64,000 bases of DNA from Candidatus Rifleibacterium amylolyticum (GTDB lineage: Bacteria; Muiribacteriota; Ozemobacteria; Ozemobacterales; Ozemobacteraceae): contig JAACJG010000009.1 in NCBI GenBank assembly GCA_009917695.1, positions 248,001-312,000 of the forward strand. The letters run 5' to 3'. The notes beneath the pieces are model-generated. The model was not told the DNA's origin and did no database searches. It saw nothing but the letters and a program-made list of their open reading frames with translations. The position numbers were made by a program, and so were the translations under genes. This document shows positions 17,642 to 28,400 of this stretch, one piece after another (positions within the stretch are counted from its first letter, which is position 1; each line of letters begins with the position of its first letter).

Positions 17642-19477
17642 TCAGTCACCAGCCTCATCAGCCTGATTCCCTCCAACTGGCGCAACAACAGAATCAGCCT
17701 CAAGCTTGCCGCTATTTTCAGGCTTAGTCTCTTCGGGTTCGGTTTTTTCAATTTTCTGCTCGCCGGAACCCTGAACTGTCGGGCTGGAACCGGGAACGAC
17801 CTGATCTTTCTGGCTCGGCTTAACCACCGGAGTCGACTGCGGTTTCTGGTTATTGGTTGAATTGTCGCGCAGAATGATCGATTTGCTTAGGTCGGCTGTC
17901 GTTGTGGCGATTTTGCCAGGCGCCACACTTCTGTTACCCCTTGTCGAACTGGTCATCACTCCCGGCATGCTTTTCTGCATCTGGAGGACTGCCGGCCCGA
18001 TCAGGAGAACAGAGATACTCGGAAAAATGAAGAAAACCAGAGGAACAAGAAGCTTTACCGGCAATTTGTTAACACGCTCTTCTGCCAAAATCATACGCTG
18101 ATAACGCATCTGCTCTGCCTGAGCGCGCAGCGTTGGCCCGATTTCGGCGCCAAGGCGCTGAGCCTGAATAAGCGAACTGACAAAAGAGAAGAAAGACAGA
18201 ACACGCACTCGCTCTGCCATGTCGGCGAGAGCTTCTTCGAGACTCTTACCAACTTTAGTGTCTGAAAGAAACATTTTGAATTCGACGATAATGTCTGTGT
18301 TTCTCGACTTCTCGACAACCTTGGCGATACCGCCGGTAAGATCGAGACCAGATTCTATGGCCAGCGACAGCAGATCGATAATATACGGCAGCTCGAACTC
18401 GATGTTTCTCTGACGTTTCTTGATCAGATGCCCCAGATAGATGCGTGGCAGCCTGAAACCGATCGGGCTGAGCAGAACGATGACAATAATTCCAAAAACG
18501 AAACCAAAAGAGAAGGGATTAACAAAAATGATCAACAAGGCCAGAAATACGATTGCTGTCACTTCCATGATTGCAATGTATTCGTCGGCAGAAAACTCGG
18601 CAGCCTTGTTTGACGCTTCGAGCAGAAACTTGATTTCAGCCCGGAGCTTCTTGAAAAAGTCTCCGGAAATCGAGCGGTTAAAAGCAGCCAGCGGCGCCAG
18701 ACAGGCTCTCAGGATCGGCCATCTTGCCTGACCTTTGGCACGAGCCTCGTTCTTGGCAACAACTGCCTCTTCTGCTTCGGGCAGAATTGAACTGGCCATG
18801 CGATTGATAAACATCAACCCGAGGATCGCAGCTGACAGAGTGACGATCAAAACAGCCTGTCCAACCGGATTTTCAAGCATGGGAACGAGATACTGCGGAT
18901 GAAACGCTGTAATTATTGCAGCCAGAGCGATCGGAATCGAGCCGACAAGATTGCCCGACAAACGAGCATGCGCGGTTCCGGCAACGACCTTGCCCATGAT
19001 TTTTTTGCGTTCGGCAACTGTCAGAACGATCTGGCGATAAAGGTCTTCGAGATTTCCACCAGTTTCCTGCTGAAAAATGGTCGCATTGACCGCCAGCTTG
19101 AGATCAGGGCTGGGAACCCTGTTTGCCAGGTTAGTGAGCGCTTCTACCATTGAAACACCAAGGCGGCGTTCCTGAACCAGCGTTCGGAATTCGTTGCAGA
19201 TTGGAGGAGGAGTCGCAACTGCGATAAGTTCAAAAGCCTGGTCTAGGTTACGGCCGGCCTTGAGACATGAGCTGATCATCAACAGAACTTCGATCAGCTG
19301 ATCCTCGAGGTTGGCCCCGGTAACACTCTGGAGATAGCGCGAGCGCCCGGAAGGGTCTTTATCTTTGCCGATTTTGCTGGGATCAAAGCTGATATCGAGC
19401 TGCTCTTCTAGCACAAAATAGACGCCAATAATACCCCCCAGAATAGCCAGAATCTTAATGATAGGAAGAATTGCCAT
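17642..19477 (-). CDS. TadB-TadC fusion: double type II secretion F-domain membrane protein
   Basis: This 611-residue protein holds two T2SS-F domains, each of which is normally a separate protein. The first (about 50-230) contains LIEVLLMISSCLKAG and FQQETGGNLEDLYRQI, followed by membrane helices. The second (about 345-510) contains ELPYIIDLLSLAIESG and QAQRLGAEIGPTLRAQAEQ, followed by a final helix near FIFPSISVLLIGPA. The order matches TadB then TadC, the inner-membrane platform of tight-adherence pili. A roughly 100-residue Ser/Thr/Pro/Glu-rich soluble tail ends the protein, unusual for this family. It starts where the TadA-type ATPase gene ends. Confidence 0.88.
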   Translation of the reverse strand: MAILPIIKILAILGGIIGVYFVLEEQLDISFDPSKIGKDKDPSGRSRYLQSVTGANLEDQLIEVLLMISSCLKAGRNLDQAFELIAVATPPPICNEFRTLVQERRLGVSMVEALTNLANRVPSPDLKLAVNATIFQQETGGNLEDLYRQIVLTVAERKKIMGKVVAGTAHARLSGNLVGSIPIALAAIITAFHPQYLVPMLENPVGQAVLIVTLSAAILGLMFINRMASSILPEAEEAVVAKNEARAKGQARWPILRACLAPLAAFNRSISGDFFKKLRAEIKFLLEASNKAAEFSADEYIAIMEVTAIVFLALLIIFVNPFSFGFVFGIIVIVLLSPIGFRLPRIYLGHLIKKRQRNIEFELPYIIDLLSLAIESGLDLTGGIAKVVEKSRNTDIIVEFKMFLSDTKVGKSLEEALADMAERVRVLSFFSFVSSLIQAQRLGAEIGPTLRAQAEQMRYQRMILAEERVNKLPVKLLVPLVFFIFPSISVLLIGPAVLQMQKSMPGVMTSSTRGNRSVAPGKIATTTADLSKSIILRDNSTNNQKPQSTPVVKPSQKDQVVPGSSPTVQGSGEQKIEKTEPEETKPENSGKLEADSVVAPVGGNQADEAGD

Positions 19478-21558
19478 TATCGTGCTGCCTCCTCATTTTT
19501 GGCGGTGGGGCTTTTAACTTTGAACAGATGCGCGTGCTGTTCCAGGAAACTCCCTGGAATGGATCTGATGAATTCTGGCAAAGCTCCTGTCGGCAAGAGT
19601 TCACCGACAACGTGACCGTCCTCACCGATCCACTTCTTTTCAAACTTGAATATAGTCTGAGTCTTGATGACATTGTCTTCGATACCTGTCACTTCTACCA
19701 GCTCCAGAAGTCTTCTGCTACCGTCAGCGAGACGGCCATTCTGCACGACAAAGTTGACCGAACTCGCGATCTGTTCGCGAATAGCGCGCAACGGCAGATC
19801 GACGCCGGCCATCAGCACCATGGTTTCGAGTCTGGCGAGGGCGTCTCTGGGAGTATTTGCATGAAGAGTCGTCAGCGAGCCATCATGTCCGGTATTCATT
19901 GCCTGCAGCATATCGATTGCCTCAGGTCCGCGACACTCTCCGACGATGATCCGGTCAGGCCTCATACGCAGCGCATTACGAACAAGGTCGCGAATGGTGA
20001 CCTGATTTTTGGCCTCTGTTCCCTGCTGGCGGGCTTCCAGGCGGCCAAGATTGACCTGCGTAAGCTTCAGCTCAGCCGAATCTTCGATACAGATCACGCG
20101 CTCACTGGGCAGAATAAAATTAGACAGAACATTCAACAGGGTCGTCTTACCAGAACTGGCACCGCCTGAAACGATAATATTCTTCTTGAGGTGAACGCAA
20201 AGCTTCAAGAATTCAGCTGCTGCAGGCGAGATACTTTTGAACCGGTAAACCAGATCTTCCATGCTGATGGGAACCTTGGAAAACTTCCTTATGGTTATCA
20301 TAGGTCCCGTCAGAGCAAGAGGCGGAATGATCGCATGGACGCGGGAACCATCTTGAAGTCGCGCATCGACGTATGGAGTTCGCTCGTTTACAGTTCTGCC
20401 TACCGGCATCAGAATCCGCTCGATAACTGTGCGCACATGGTCTGAGTTGCTGAATTTGCGATCAGTGAGCATGAGCCGGCCGCTTTTCTCGACAAAAATT
20501 CGATCAGGTCCATTCACCATGATTTCGTCAACATCTTCATCGCGCATAAAGTCTTCCAGAGGCCCGAGACCAAGAATTTCATCGATGAGAAACTTTTTGA
20601 CCTCGACTTCGGAGTTGTGCCCCTTTATTTTTGGTGGCGGCGTACGCTGCATGGCATCATCAATCTTGCTTTCGACTCTTGACCGCAATTCGTGGTCAGA
20701 TATGCCGAAATGCTTATCGAGCTCACCGACAACTTCCGATCTCAGCGCCTTCTGATATTCTATAAGCTCCAGAGGCGTAGTGTTAATGGGATTGTGAATT
20801 TCTTCCGGCATCATACCGGAAGCCGGCATGATCAGGGCATGTTTAATCACATCCTGAATACTGTTGTCGAGCGCCTCGGTAGCATTCTCCTCGGTGAGAT
20901 CGCCACTCAGAGGAATGGCGCACTCTCGCTCAAACAGCCTGCTTTCACTGTTATCAGAAGTATCTTCGGCGTGATTTCTCAACCATAAGATTTTTTCATT
21001 AAAGCTGTTGCGGCAGGAAGCCTCTTCTTTGAACTTCTGGGCAAAGGCCGGAGATGGTGGTTGTGACGTGTAAACATACAGAAGTCCGTCGGCGCGACTG
21101 AGCAGAAACACCGGCAAAGGCGACATCTTGAAAAGAATGTCGATCACGACATAGCCTTCAAGTTCTTCAAAAATCTTCAGCAGATGTTGTAGAGAATCTG
21201 TAAGATCGTGTTCGCTCAGGTTAAATTTGGGCTCCAGAGTTTCGCCTCTGCGGTTGCCACAGAAAGGGATATAGTAGACCCCCTGATGCGAGGTGAAAGT
21301 GCCTGAAAGATTTCCGGCTGACAATGATCCCCAGTTGCCCATGTAATATTCGAGAAAACTATGCAAAACCGGAACATTTTCGTCAAGCTGGTCAAGAATG
21401 CTGGATGGACGCATGATATTGAATTCAATCAGCGCCACTGGCTTGCCAGTTTTTTTATGAAGCTCTGAAGCGATTCCAGAAGCAATAAAAGTTTTACCTA
21501 TACCACCCTGAAAACTGGTAACAACAAAGGTCCGCGCTTTTTTTGTTGATGTTGTCAT
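19477..21558 (-). CDS. CpaE-like ATPase fused to TadA/CpaF secretion ATPase
   Basis: The protein has 693 residues from the ATG after GAGGAGAA. The first 240 residues or so are a MinD/CpaE-type domain with SFQGGIGKT (K22); the usual signature lysine at the start of this loop is Gln17. The rest is a full CpaF/TadA hexameric ATPase: [16 protein letters not shown] linker helices, GLGPLEDFM, Walker [10 protein letters not shown] (K471), the Asp box [10 protein letters not shown], Walker [17 protein letters not shown] and the histidine box LTTLHANT. TadA powers pilus assembly or secretion through TadB/C. CpaE and CpaF are separate proteins in most systems, so this fusion and the downstream TadB-TadC fusion make a two-gene motor. 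Confidence 0.9.
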   Translation of the reverse strand: MTTSTKKARTFVVTSFQGGIGKTFIASGIASELHKKTGKPVALIEFNIMRPSSILDQLDENVPVLHSFLEYYMGNWGSLSAGNLSGTFTSHQGVYYIPFCGNRRGETLEPKFNLSEHDLTDSLQHLLKIFEELEGYVVIDILFKMSPLPVFLLSRADGLLYVYTSQPPSPAFAQKFKEEASCRNSFNEKILWLRNHAEDTSDNSESRLFERECAIPLSGDLTEENATEALDNSIQDVIKHALIMPASGMMPEEIHNPINTTPLELIEYQKALRSEVVGELDKHFGISDHELRSRVESKIDDAMQRTPPPKIKGHNSEVEVKKFLIDEILGLGPLEDFMRDEDVDEIMVNGPDRIFVEKSGRLMLTDRKFSNSDHVRTVIERILMPVGRTVNERTPYVDARLQDGSRVHAIIPPLALTGPMITIRKFSKVPISMEDLVYRFKSISPAAAEFLKLCVHLKKNIIVSGGASSGKTTLLNVLSNFILPSERVICIEDSAELKLTQVNLGRLEARQQGTEAKNQVTIRDLVRNALRMRPDRIIVGECRGPEAIDMLQAMNTGHDGSLTTLHANTPRDALARLETMVLMAGVDLPLRAIREQIASSVNFVVQNGRLADGSRRLLELVEVTGIEDNVIKTQTIFKFEKKWIGEDGHVVGELLPTGALPEFIRSIPGSFLEQHAHLFKVKSPTAKNEEAAR

Positions 21559-21590
21559 TTCTCCTCTTTTCTGAAAATCATTCAACCACA

Positions 21591-21619
21591 ATGCAATAAA
21601 ACTGTCAATCTGTTACAAT
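21591..21619 (+). promoter_or_regulatory. Candidate promoter for the ABC-2 transporter operon
   Basis: ATGCAA (21591-21596), a 17-base spacer and TACAAT (21614-21619) preceded by TGT give an extended -10 promoter, 32 bases before the ATG. The opposite strand contains TTGACA in the same gap and may serve the Tad operon. Confidence 0.45.
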
Positions 21620-21651
21620 CCATAACAGATATTTGAACGAAGGGTTTCATC

Positions 21652-22536
21652 ATGTCAGATTTTGCAATCGAAGTAGAGGGCCTTGCAAAAAGCTATGGTC
21701 AGACAGAAGTAGTCAAAGGTATCTCGTTCTCTGTCAGACATGGAGAAATTTTTGGTTTCCTGGGTCCAAATGGAGCCGGCAAAACCACCAGCATCAGAAT
21801 GATGATCGGGGAAGTCCCTTTCAGTAACGGTAAAATCTCGATACTTGGCCATTCAATACCCTCACAGACTCATCAGACAAGAACCAGAGTCGGAGTGGTT
21901 CCAGACTACCAGAATCTTTATGACCGCATAACCATTCGGCAAAACCTGGAATTCTTTTCGGCTCTGAACAATGTGTCTTCATCACGGGTCGATGAGGTTC
22001 TAGCTGAGGTATTTCTAACCGAGCATCAGTACAAAGCCTGCAAAGATCTCAGCCGGGGACTGCGCCAGCGCGCCCTCATCGCCAGAGGGCTCTTACATAA
22101 GCCGGCGCTCTTTTTTCTCGACGAACCAACCTCCGCGCTCGACCCTCATTCCGCCAGGCTCATCCGGGAACTTGTTCTAAAGCTCAAAAGCAATGGCACC
22201 ACGGTGTTTCTTACTACCCATTATATGGAAGAAGCCGACCAGCTCTGCGATCGACTCGCGATTATGAACGCCGGCGAGATTGTAGCCTGCGACAGCCCTG
22301 AAAATCTTAAGAAGAACTTTGGAAGAAAATCAGTCAGAGTAGAGTATCTTGAGCATGAAATGAAACAGATGACCGAGTATTCTCTTGAAACCACAGACGA
22401 CACCGGCATTGTTGCTGATTTGCTGAGAGCGGGCAGGATTCTCAAAATACATTCGCAGGAAGCTACTCTCGAAGAGGTTTTCATGAAAGTTACCGGCGCA
22501 CGTTGGAAATCTGGCTCAGAGGAAGTCGAGATATGA
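21652..22536 (+). CDS. ABC transporter ATP-binding protein, ABC-2/NatA type
   Basis: This 294-residue nucleotide-binding subunit has Walker A GPNGAGKTT, the Q-loop in VVPDYQNLYD, a variant signature LSRGLRQRALIARG (usually LSGGQ) and Walker B FFLDEPTSALD, with the H-loop in TTHYMEEA. It pairs with the permease that starts inside its last codons. NatA/CcmA-type exporters move drugs, ions or surface polymers; no substrate can be inferred. The operon opposes the Tad genes on the other strand. Confidence 0.93.
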   Translation: MSDFAIEVEGLAKSYGQTEVVKGISFSVRHGEIFGFLGPNGAGKTTSIRMMIGEVPFSNGKISILGHSIPSQTHQTRTRVGVVPDYQNLYDRITIRQNLEFFSALNNVSSSRVDEVLAEVFLTEHQYKACKDLSRGLRQRALIARGLLHKPALFFLDEPTSALDPHSARLIRELVLKLKSNGTTVFLTTHYMEEADQLCDRLAIMNAGEIVACDSPENLKKNFGRKSVRVEYLEHEMKQMTEYSLETTDDTGIVADLLRAGRILKIHSQEATLEEVFMKVTGARWKSGSEEVEI

Positions 22537-23606
22537 ATACCAGGGTAATTACCGCTATATTCAAAAAGGATCTTCTCGACAGTCTGCGTAATTATCAGGT
22601 CATATTGATGGTCCTGACGCCAATCGTTCTTTCATTGCTGTTCACCAACGTCATGAGCGGCAGCAAAACCGCCGCAGCCCTGCCTGAGATAGGCGTCATC
22701 AGCAGCCCCCAGCAACCCCTTATAGAATCATTGATTGGTAAGGGTCTCAGCAAGAAGATAACTTTTTTTCAGGATCGCCACGACCTTGAGTCAGCTATCC
22801 TCGAAGGAAGAGTCAGATTCGGCATAATATTACCAGAGATAATAGCTCATGGAAACAAGGGGCAACCGGTTACGCTGCTTTATCCTCCGCATATTCCAGA
22901 TTTCGGAGTCGAAACGCTCAAAAGCGTTTTTGAGGCAGAAATTCGCTCACAGCTGTCGATGACGCCGCAGCCACTTCCCTTTGAATTTAAAGTAGAAGCA
23001 GTTGCCGGCACTACCAGCAACGCTAATGCCATGGCTGACAGCATGTTTCCGATGCTGATGGTTATGGCCATGGGAATGGTTGGCTTTCTGGCGCTGCCGA
23101 TGGCAATAGTAGAAGAACGCGAAAAAGGCACACTTAACGCAATATTTCTGACACCGATAAAAACAGGAGAATTCATTGCCGGCAAATCTCTGTTCAGCCT
23201 GTTTTTATCGCTGACAACCATATTTGTCATGCTCAGTGTTAACAGAAAATGGAGTGACAACAGCGGGTATCTGGTTCTGATAATTTTTTCGGGCACGCTG
23301 ATGACAATATTTACCGGCCTGATCATCGCAAATTTTGCTAAAACCCAGGCCGCGGTTAATGCGATCGGAACGACGCTCTTTCTCTTCTTTCAGATGATTC
23401 CGAGTCTGCAACATTCAAGCGAGGTCGTCCGCAGCGTGGCTCCATTCGTGCCCTCAACCTACATTTTTTCGGGATTACGCAAAGCAATGTTTCTCGACCT
23501 TGCAAAAGTGACGATAAATGACGATATATTGACCATAGTCATCATGACTACGGTTGCGTATCTTGTCGCTCATGCTGTATACAGATTTAAAAAGGCAGAC
23601 AAATAA
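22533..23606 (+). CDS. ABC-2 type transporter permease
   Basis: The 357-residue membrane protein starts at an ATG overlapping the ATPase stop codon (ATGA). It has one N-terminal helix (about 22-40), a long extracytoplasmic loop (about 45-170), then five to six helices, with the typical AIVEEREKGTLNAIFLTP coupling segment of ABC-2 exporters such as NatB/YhaP. Together with the preceding ATPase it should form an exporter. The C-terminus ends on a basic stretch facing the cytoplasm. Confidence 0.92.
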   Translation: MNTRVITAIFKKDLLDSLRNYQVILMVLTPIVLSLLFTNVMSGSKTAAALPEIGVISSPQQPLIESLIGKGLSKKITFFQDRHDLESAILEGRVRFGIILPEIIAHGNKGQPVTLLYPPHIPDFGVETLKSVFEAEIRSQLSMTPQPLPFEFKVEAVAGTTSNANAMADSMFPMLMVMAMGMVGFLALPMAIVEEREKGTLNAIFLTPIKTGEFIAGKSLFSLFLSLTTIFVMLSVNRKWSDNSGYLVLIIFSGTLMTIFTGLIIANFAKTQAAVNAIGTTLFLFFQMIPSLQHSSEVVRSVAPFVPSTYIFSGLRKAMFLDLAKVTINDDILTIVIMTTVAYLVAHAVYRFKKADK

Positions 23607-23676
23607 ATCTGGCTTGCATTTGTGCACAGAATACAGTAATGTCAGAATTTAATATCGAGGAACTCGGAAGACCATT

Positions 23677-25236
23677 GTGAAAAATCTGGCTTTTGATGAA
23701 ATAGTGAGAAATCTGCTTGTCTATCTCAAGGGACAAGTTCCTTCGCTCAGCTCTAAAGACTCTAGAGACGATGTGCTGCGCCAGGTTCAGAGCATGACGT
23801 TCACGCTGCGATCAACGATCGTTCAGCTCGAAGGCGCTGCTTTTCAGGATCCGCGCAACACAGAAGACTACATGAAACTCGAGCGCGAGATCGAATCGCT
23901 CAAAGCAACCAACGCCAAACTTGAAGAGTCTCTTTTCCTGGAAATGAACAAATCTTCAGATACCGGCGAAAAGTTTCTCAATTACCAGGAAGAGCTGGTC
24001 AAAAAGCAAAAGACTGAAGCAGCCCTGATAGAGCAGATTGAGAAGCTCAAAACCGAAATAGAAGAGCTTCAGAATCGACCGGTACCAGTACCGGTAATTA
24101 CCGAAACGGCAGTCGATGACTCTGTTTATGAAGACCTCAGAGCAGATATCTCCGACCTTGAATCACGTCTGGCAAAAGGCGAAGAAACTATCAACCAGCT
24201 GCGCCAGGCCTTGCAGAAGAAAGATATCGAGCTCAGTAAGAGCAAAGAAGCTCTGATGGAAGCCATGAAAATGGACAAGTCAGAGATTGAAACGCTCAAA
24301 AAACAGCTGGCCGAAATTACTGAGGCCCGCAACGAAAATTCAATTCTGAGAACCCGGGTCAGCGAACTTGAGGGCGAACTCAGCAAATTGCCGTCAGCAG
24401 ATGCATACCGCAACAATATTGCGGCAAGCGAAGCCAAGATCTCTTATCTCGAAAAAGCTCTTATCGATGCACAATCTGACGCCAAACGCCTGAGAGATGC
24501 GCTTGCTGTTGCCAACCCCGAAGAAAACGTACGTGAGAAAGAAACACTTCAGCAGCGAATAGTTGATCTGGAAGCCACCCTGCGCAGCGTAATCAAGGCT
24601 CGCGACGCCAATGCAAAGACAGAACGCTTTTCGTTCGCACCCGAAGAATGCGTCTACCTTTTTGAGACTTTAACGACAACGGCAAACCGGCTGTCAATGA
24701 GTCCCGAAAACCGCGACGTTTACGCTCGCGCCCGCGATTCTATAGCGATTCTCGAAAAATCGAATGCAATTCAGCGAATTCAAACAATCGGCGAAACTTT
24801 TGATGGCAAGGTTCATAAAGCGGCAAAGTCCTTTAAAAATGACTTCCTGCCCGACAACATTATCATCAAAGAGGAAGGGCCTGGATTCGTTTCTGGAGCT
24901 CGCCTGATTCAAAAAGCCGTCGTCTGGGTCGGAAAATCTGTTTTCAATTGCACAGAATGCTTCAACACCTGCCGACCACATGAATATTTCTGCCCCAAAT
25001 GTGGTCTTGAGCTCACGGCACCAGATGGCACCAGTAAAAGAGACATGCCCCCCCACCCGACTGAGCTCGAACCAAATATTCTTCTTCTCGACAAGCTCAT
25101 CGACCAGGGAAATCTGAAGGCTGCCAGCGGCCTGCTGAACTATATTTCCCGCGAATACCCGGCTAACGTCGAACTCGCCAAGAGACAGGTTCTGCTGACC
25201 AGTGCCGAAAAAACTTTCGTAACCCTTGATAACTAA
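23677..25236 (+). CDS. Long coiled-coil protein with C-terminal zinc ribbon
   Basis: This 519-residue protein starts at a GTG behind GAGGAACTCGGAAG. Residues about 60-310 are strongly heptad-patterned coiled coil, rich in Glu, Lys and Leu. A globular region (about 315-420) follows, then a zinc ribbon C-T-E-C ... C-P-K-C near residues 427-450, and a final helical pair resembling a TPR hairpin. It has no signal peptide or membrane helix. The architecture suggests a cytoplasmic scaffold. It is followed with no gap by a small membrane protein, so the two may work together at the membrane. Confidence 0.7.
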   Translation: MKNLAFDEIVRNLLVYLKGQVPSLSSKDSRDDVLRQVQSMTFTLRSTIVQLEGAAFQDPRNTEDYMKLEREIESLKATNAKLEESLFLEMNKSSDTGEKFLNYQEELVKKQKTEAALIEQIEKLKTEIEELQNRPVPVPVITETAVDDSVYEDLRADISDLESRLAKGEETINQLRQALQKKDIELSKSKEALMEAMKMDKSEIETLKKQLAEITEARNENSILRTRVSELEGELSKLPSADAYRNNIAASEAKISYLEKALIDAQSDAKRLRDALAVANPEENVREKETLQQRIVDLEATLRSVIKARDANAKTERFSFAPEECVYLFETLTTTANRLSMSPENRDVYARARDSIAILEKSNAIQRIQTIGETFDGKVHKAAKSFKNDFLPDNIIIKEEGPGFVSGARLIQKAVVWVGKSVFNCTECFNTCRPHEYFCPKCGLELTAPDGTSKRDMPPHPTELEPNILLLDKLIDQGNLKAASGLLNYISREYPANVELAKRQVLLTSAEKTFVTLDN

Positions 25237-25368
25237 ATGTCAGATAAAATAAAAGACAATCGTAGTTTTATCGAAAAAGTCGAACAGGAGTTCGACTGGA
25301 ATCTGATTTCGATTGTTTCGATATGGATTTTTCTGATCTCCACGTATTTTTTAATTTACGTGGGCTGA
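25237..25368 (+). CDS. Small single-pass membrane protein
   Basis: A 43-residue frame begins at the base after the preceding stop codon (TAA then ATG). It has a charged N-terminal half (MSDKIKDNRSFIEKVEQEFD) and one C-terminal helix (LISIVSIWIFLISTYFLIYV). The direct junction implies translational coupling to the coiled-coil zinc-ribbon gene, and the amphipathic layout resembles a small membrane anchor. No family is recognised. Confidence 0.55.
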   Translation: MSDKIKDNRSFIEKVEQEFDWNLISIVSIWIFLISTYFLIYVG

Positions 25369-25413
25369 CACTTCAAGAAAAACCGCTTCTGGAAAGGCCG
25401 AGACACCCTGCGA

Positions 25414-28400
25414 TCAGGGGCGCTGGTCGAAAAACCAGAGTTTGAGTGCCCCGGTAGGCGATTTTACTTCGATATTGGTTGTGGCCGCACCTGTGCTTGT
25501 TCTTACAAAGCAGCTCAGAGCATTGGCACTCAAAGAAACGCCAGCAACCGGCACTGCCTGTGGTAAAAACCCCGGCAGCGTCACGCCACTGTAAGTGCCT
25601 TGCAGATTCAAACCCGACAAGCCATAATCCTTGCTGTCAGATGAAGAGTAGCGATTGAGGTAAAGGCTCAGCCCCCATTTCGCCAGTGTAACATCGAATG
25701 CCTCGCCGGTTATGGCAGCAACATTGGCAGTTCCAGTCAGTCCAGAACTGATCAGTGCCCTGGTGACCTCGCGATAGGTCGTTCCATAGCGATTTTCCTG
25801 GGCGAGAAACCTGACGAAAAGATATGAAAGCCCATAGCTGTTCAAGCCTTGCCAATCAGTCAGAGAAAGCGACGTAAAGTTTTCCTGAGACAACTCGATG
25901 AGCAGGGCGGTGTTCTGATCTCCCTGCAAAATCCCGTATCCACAGACTTCTTCGGCATATTTCGACATGCCTTCGTTCAGCCATGTCGCTTCGTAATTTC
26001 CGCCATTGACACGCTTCTGCCAGTAATTCACCATGTGCTGAAATTCGTGTGCCATTGTTCCATAAAGCGTGATGTCTCGGTCTTCAGAGTATCTTACATA
26101 TAGAATTTTGCGGCTGTTGCTTTCACGCAGCTGAATATCAGAAGGATTGCGCGCTGACAGATCGACGCCATAGAAAATTCCCAGTATATTTTCGCTCATC
26201 GAATCTGTCAGCAGTATAGTCAGACGGCTTTCACCGTCAGGCCCCAGTGCCGGTTCCTGGCCGAAATAGTCTCTGATTCTAGGTTGTATAACTTCTTCGA
26301 AACGCTGGCGCACTTCAGCAACCTTGCTGGTCGAGGGATCAGCTATTGCATCATCGACATAAATAGCGGTTAAGCCGGTCAAACCGATACAGGTTGCGCT
26401 GATAATGTTATTAGGATATGACGTACTGGTGGCCACTGAACCATAAGCCGGAATATAGAAGCTTTCGCTTACACCCACCTGAGGCGAGGCCATCGGCCCG
26501 GGCTCAAGGGAAGCACTCAATAATGTCGTGTCACCTGTTCGCTCCGCTGCGTAGCGCTCGAACTCGCGAAAGGCCGAGGCCGGGTCAGTTATCTGCACCT
26601 GCGCCGGTGCTTGTCTGCTTGCGCTGATATCGAAGTTTGAACTGCCGGGTGAAGCTACTGCCAGAGCATAAGACTTCCCGCTGGATTGCAGACCGGGAAC
26701 TTCTGACTTTACAGTTTCACCAACGCCTGCCAGAACCGGAAATCCGGTTGAACGATAGCCGCTCGGCACAGGCACCGGTGAAGTCACAGTGAATTTATAT
26801 ACGGCGCCACCGGTCATCAGGTTGTTGAAGAGGTCTTTGACAGTGTTGCTGGCGATAACAAGCTGGTTGTAACTGCCCAGGCGCCATGGCGACGAGGGCA
26901 TAAAGCGCAGGGTCACATCATCTTCCCAGCTCAGGTTACCGCTGATTGCCGGAACCAAGGTTACAGCCTGACTGGCCGAATCTTTGTTGACCGGTTCGCT
27001 GAAAACAATTCTGATAACTTCCGATTGAGCTACGTTAACAGCGCCATTAGCAGGACTCACACTTATCAGAGTCGGTGGAGTGGTATCCCCGGCTGTTCTC
27101 GCGAAGAATGAATAAACAGTTGAAGAGGCAACCCGGCCGCCACTGTCGCTGGCTTCGATATACCAGTAATATTGCGCGCCCATGTTCAGATCTGCGGCTG
27201 GTGTCCAGCGTTCATCGGTAAGATCTGAGGCAACCATCTGCACGGGCGGTGTTACCGTATCAAGATAGAGATCGTAAACCACCGTATCGCCGTCGAGATC
27301 GCCACCGCTCCAGGAAAAAACTGGCCTGAGTGCAACACCGGTGGCACCATCGGCGGGAGTAATTGCTACAGGAACATTTGGCGGAGTATTCGGCTTATCT
27401 GAGGTTCTAAAAGACCATATATGAGAATTTTCATTGGTCAGTCCGCCGTCGTCGCGCGCTACCACCTGCCAGTAGTATGTACTGAGATAATCATACGGCT
27501 GCGCAGAAATGTATGACGGACCAACCAGATCTGAAACCACCTTTTCAAGCGGAAAGGTTTTGCCAACGAACAGATCGTAAGTAATCTGGTCGCCGTCAGG
27601 GTCGGTAGAAGCCCATTGCAGCTGCACGTCATAAGGCACATTGACTGCACCGCTGGCCGGGTATACTACAACAGGGTCAGAAGGCGCCTGATTCGGCGGG
27701 GCATAAGTGCTGAAACGCCATACCGGCCCGGGTGTTTCGCGACCTCGGTTGTCTGCTGCGACAATCTGCCAGTAATGAGTAGCTCCCAAGGCCAGACCGA
27801 GCATTTCATGGCTGGTAGCACGCGTTGTCGTAGCCAGTTCCAGCTGCGTCGGATCAGATGAAATGTAAAATGAATAAGTAACGGTATCATCGAGATCAGG
27901 GTCGCCGCCTGTCCAGGTAAAACGCAGTGAGGGCAGCTGATTGATCGCCAGATCTTCTGGCACCGGGTTCTTGGGCTGATAGGGCGAAGCATTATCGCCC
28001 GCCCCGGTTTTGAACTGCCATATAGCCGGGTCTGGCGACACGGCGTCGTATATATCACGGCTGACAACTTTCCAGAAATATACCTGTTCTGCACTGAGCG
28101 AAGGTATACGATAGCTGTTTTGGGTAAGGTTACTGGCAACGATCTTTAAATCAGCACCCTGGGTGGCAAGTAACAGGTCGTAGGTTAAGGGATCATTGTC
28201 AGGATCCTGGCCTGTCCATCTAAAAACGATATCCGTGCCGAGATTTTCGGTCAGATTGGCAGGAAAAGGATTGCTGGCCGACAGCGGCGCCTGATTGCGC
28301 GGATTCGGCGGCAGACTGCTGCCCGAAAGAATTTCGATATCGAGAATGGCCATTCCCTCAGCTTTATTGCTGTCTGTACCGGTGAGAGTTATCTGAACAG

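Noticed and set aside
25400-25420. Short CCCTG/CAGGG hairpin at the end of the lipoprotein gene
   Set aside because: Five-base stem without a T-run, overlapping the stop codon; too weak to call a terminator.
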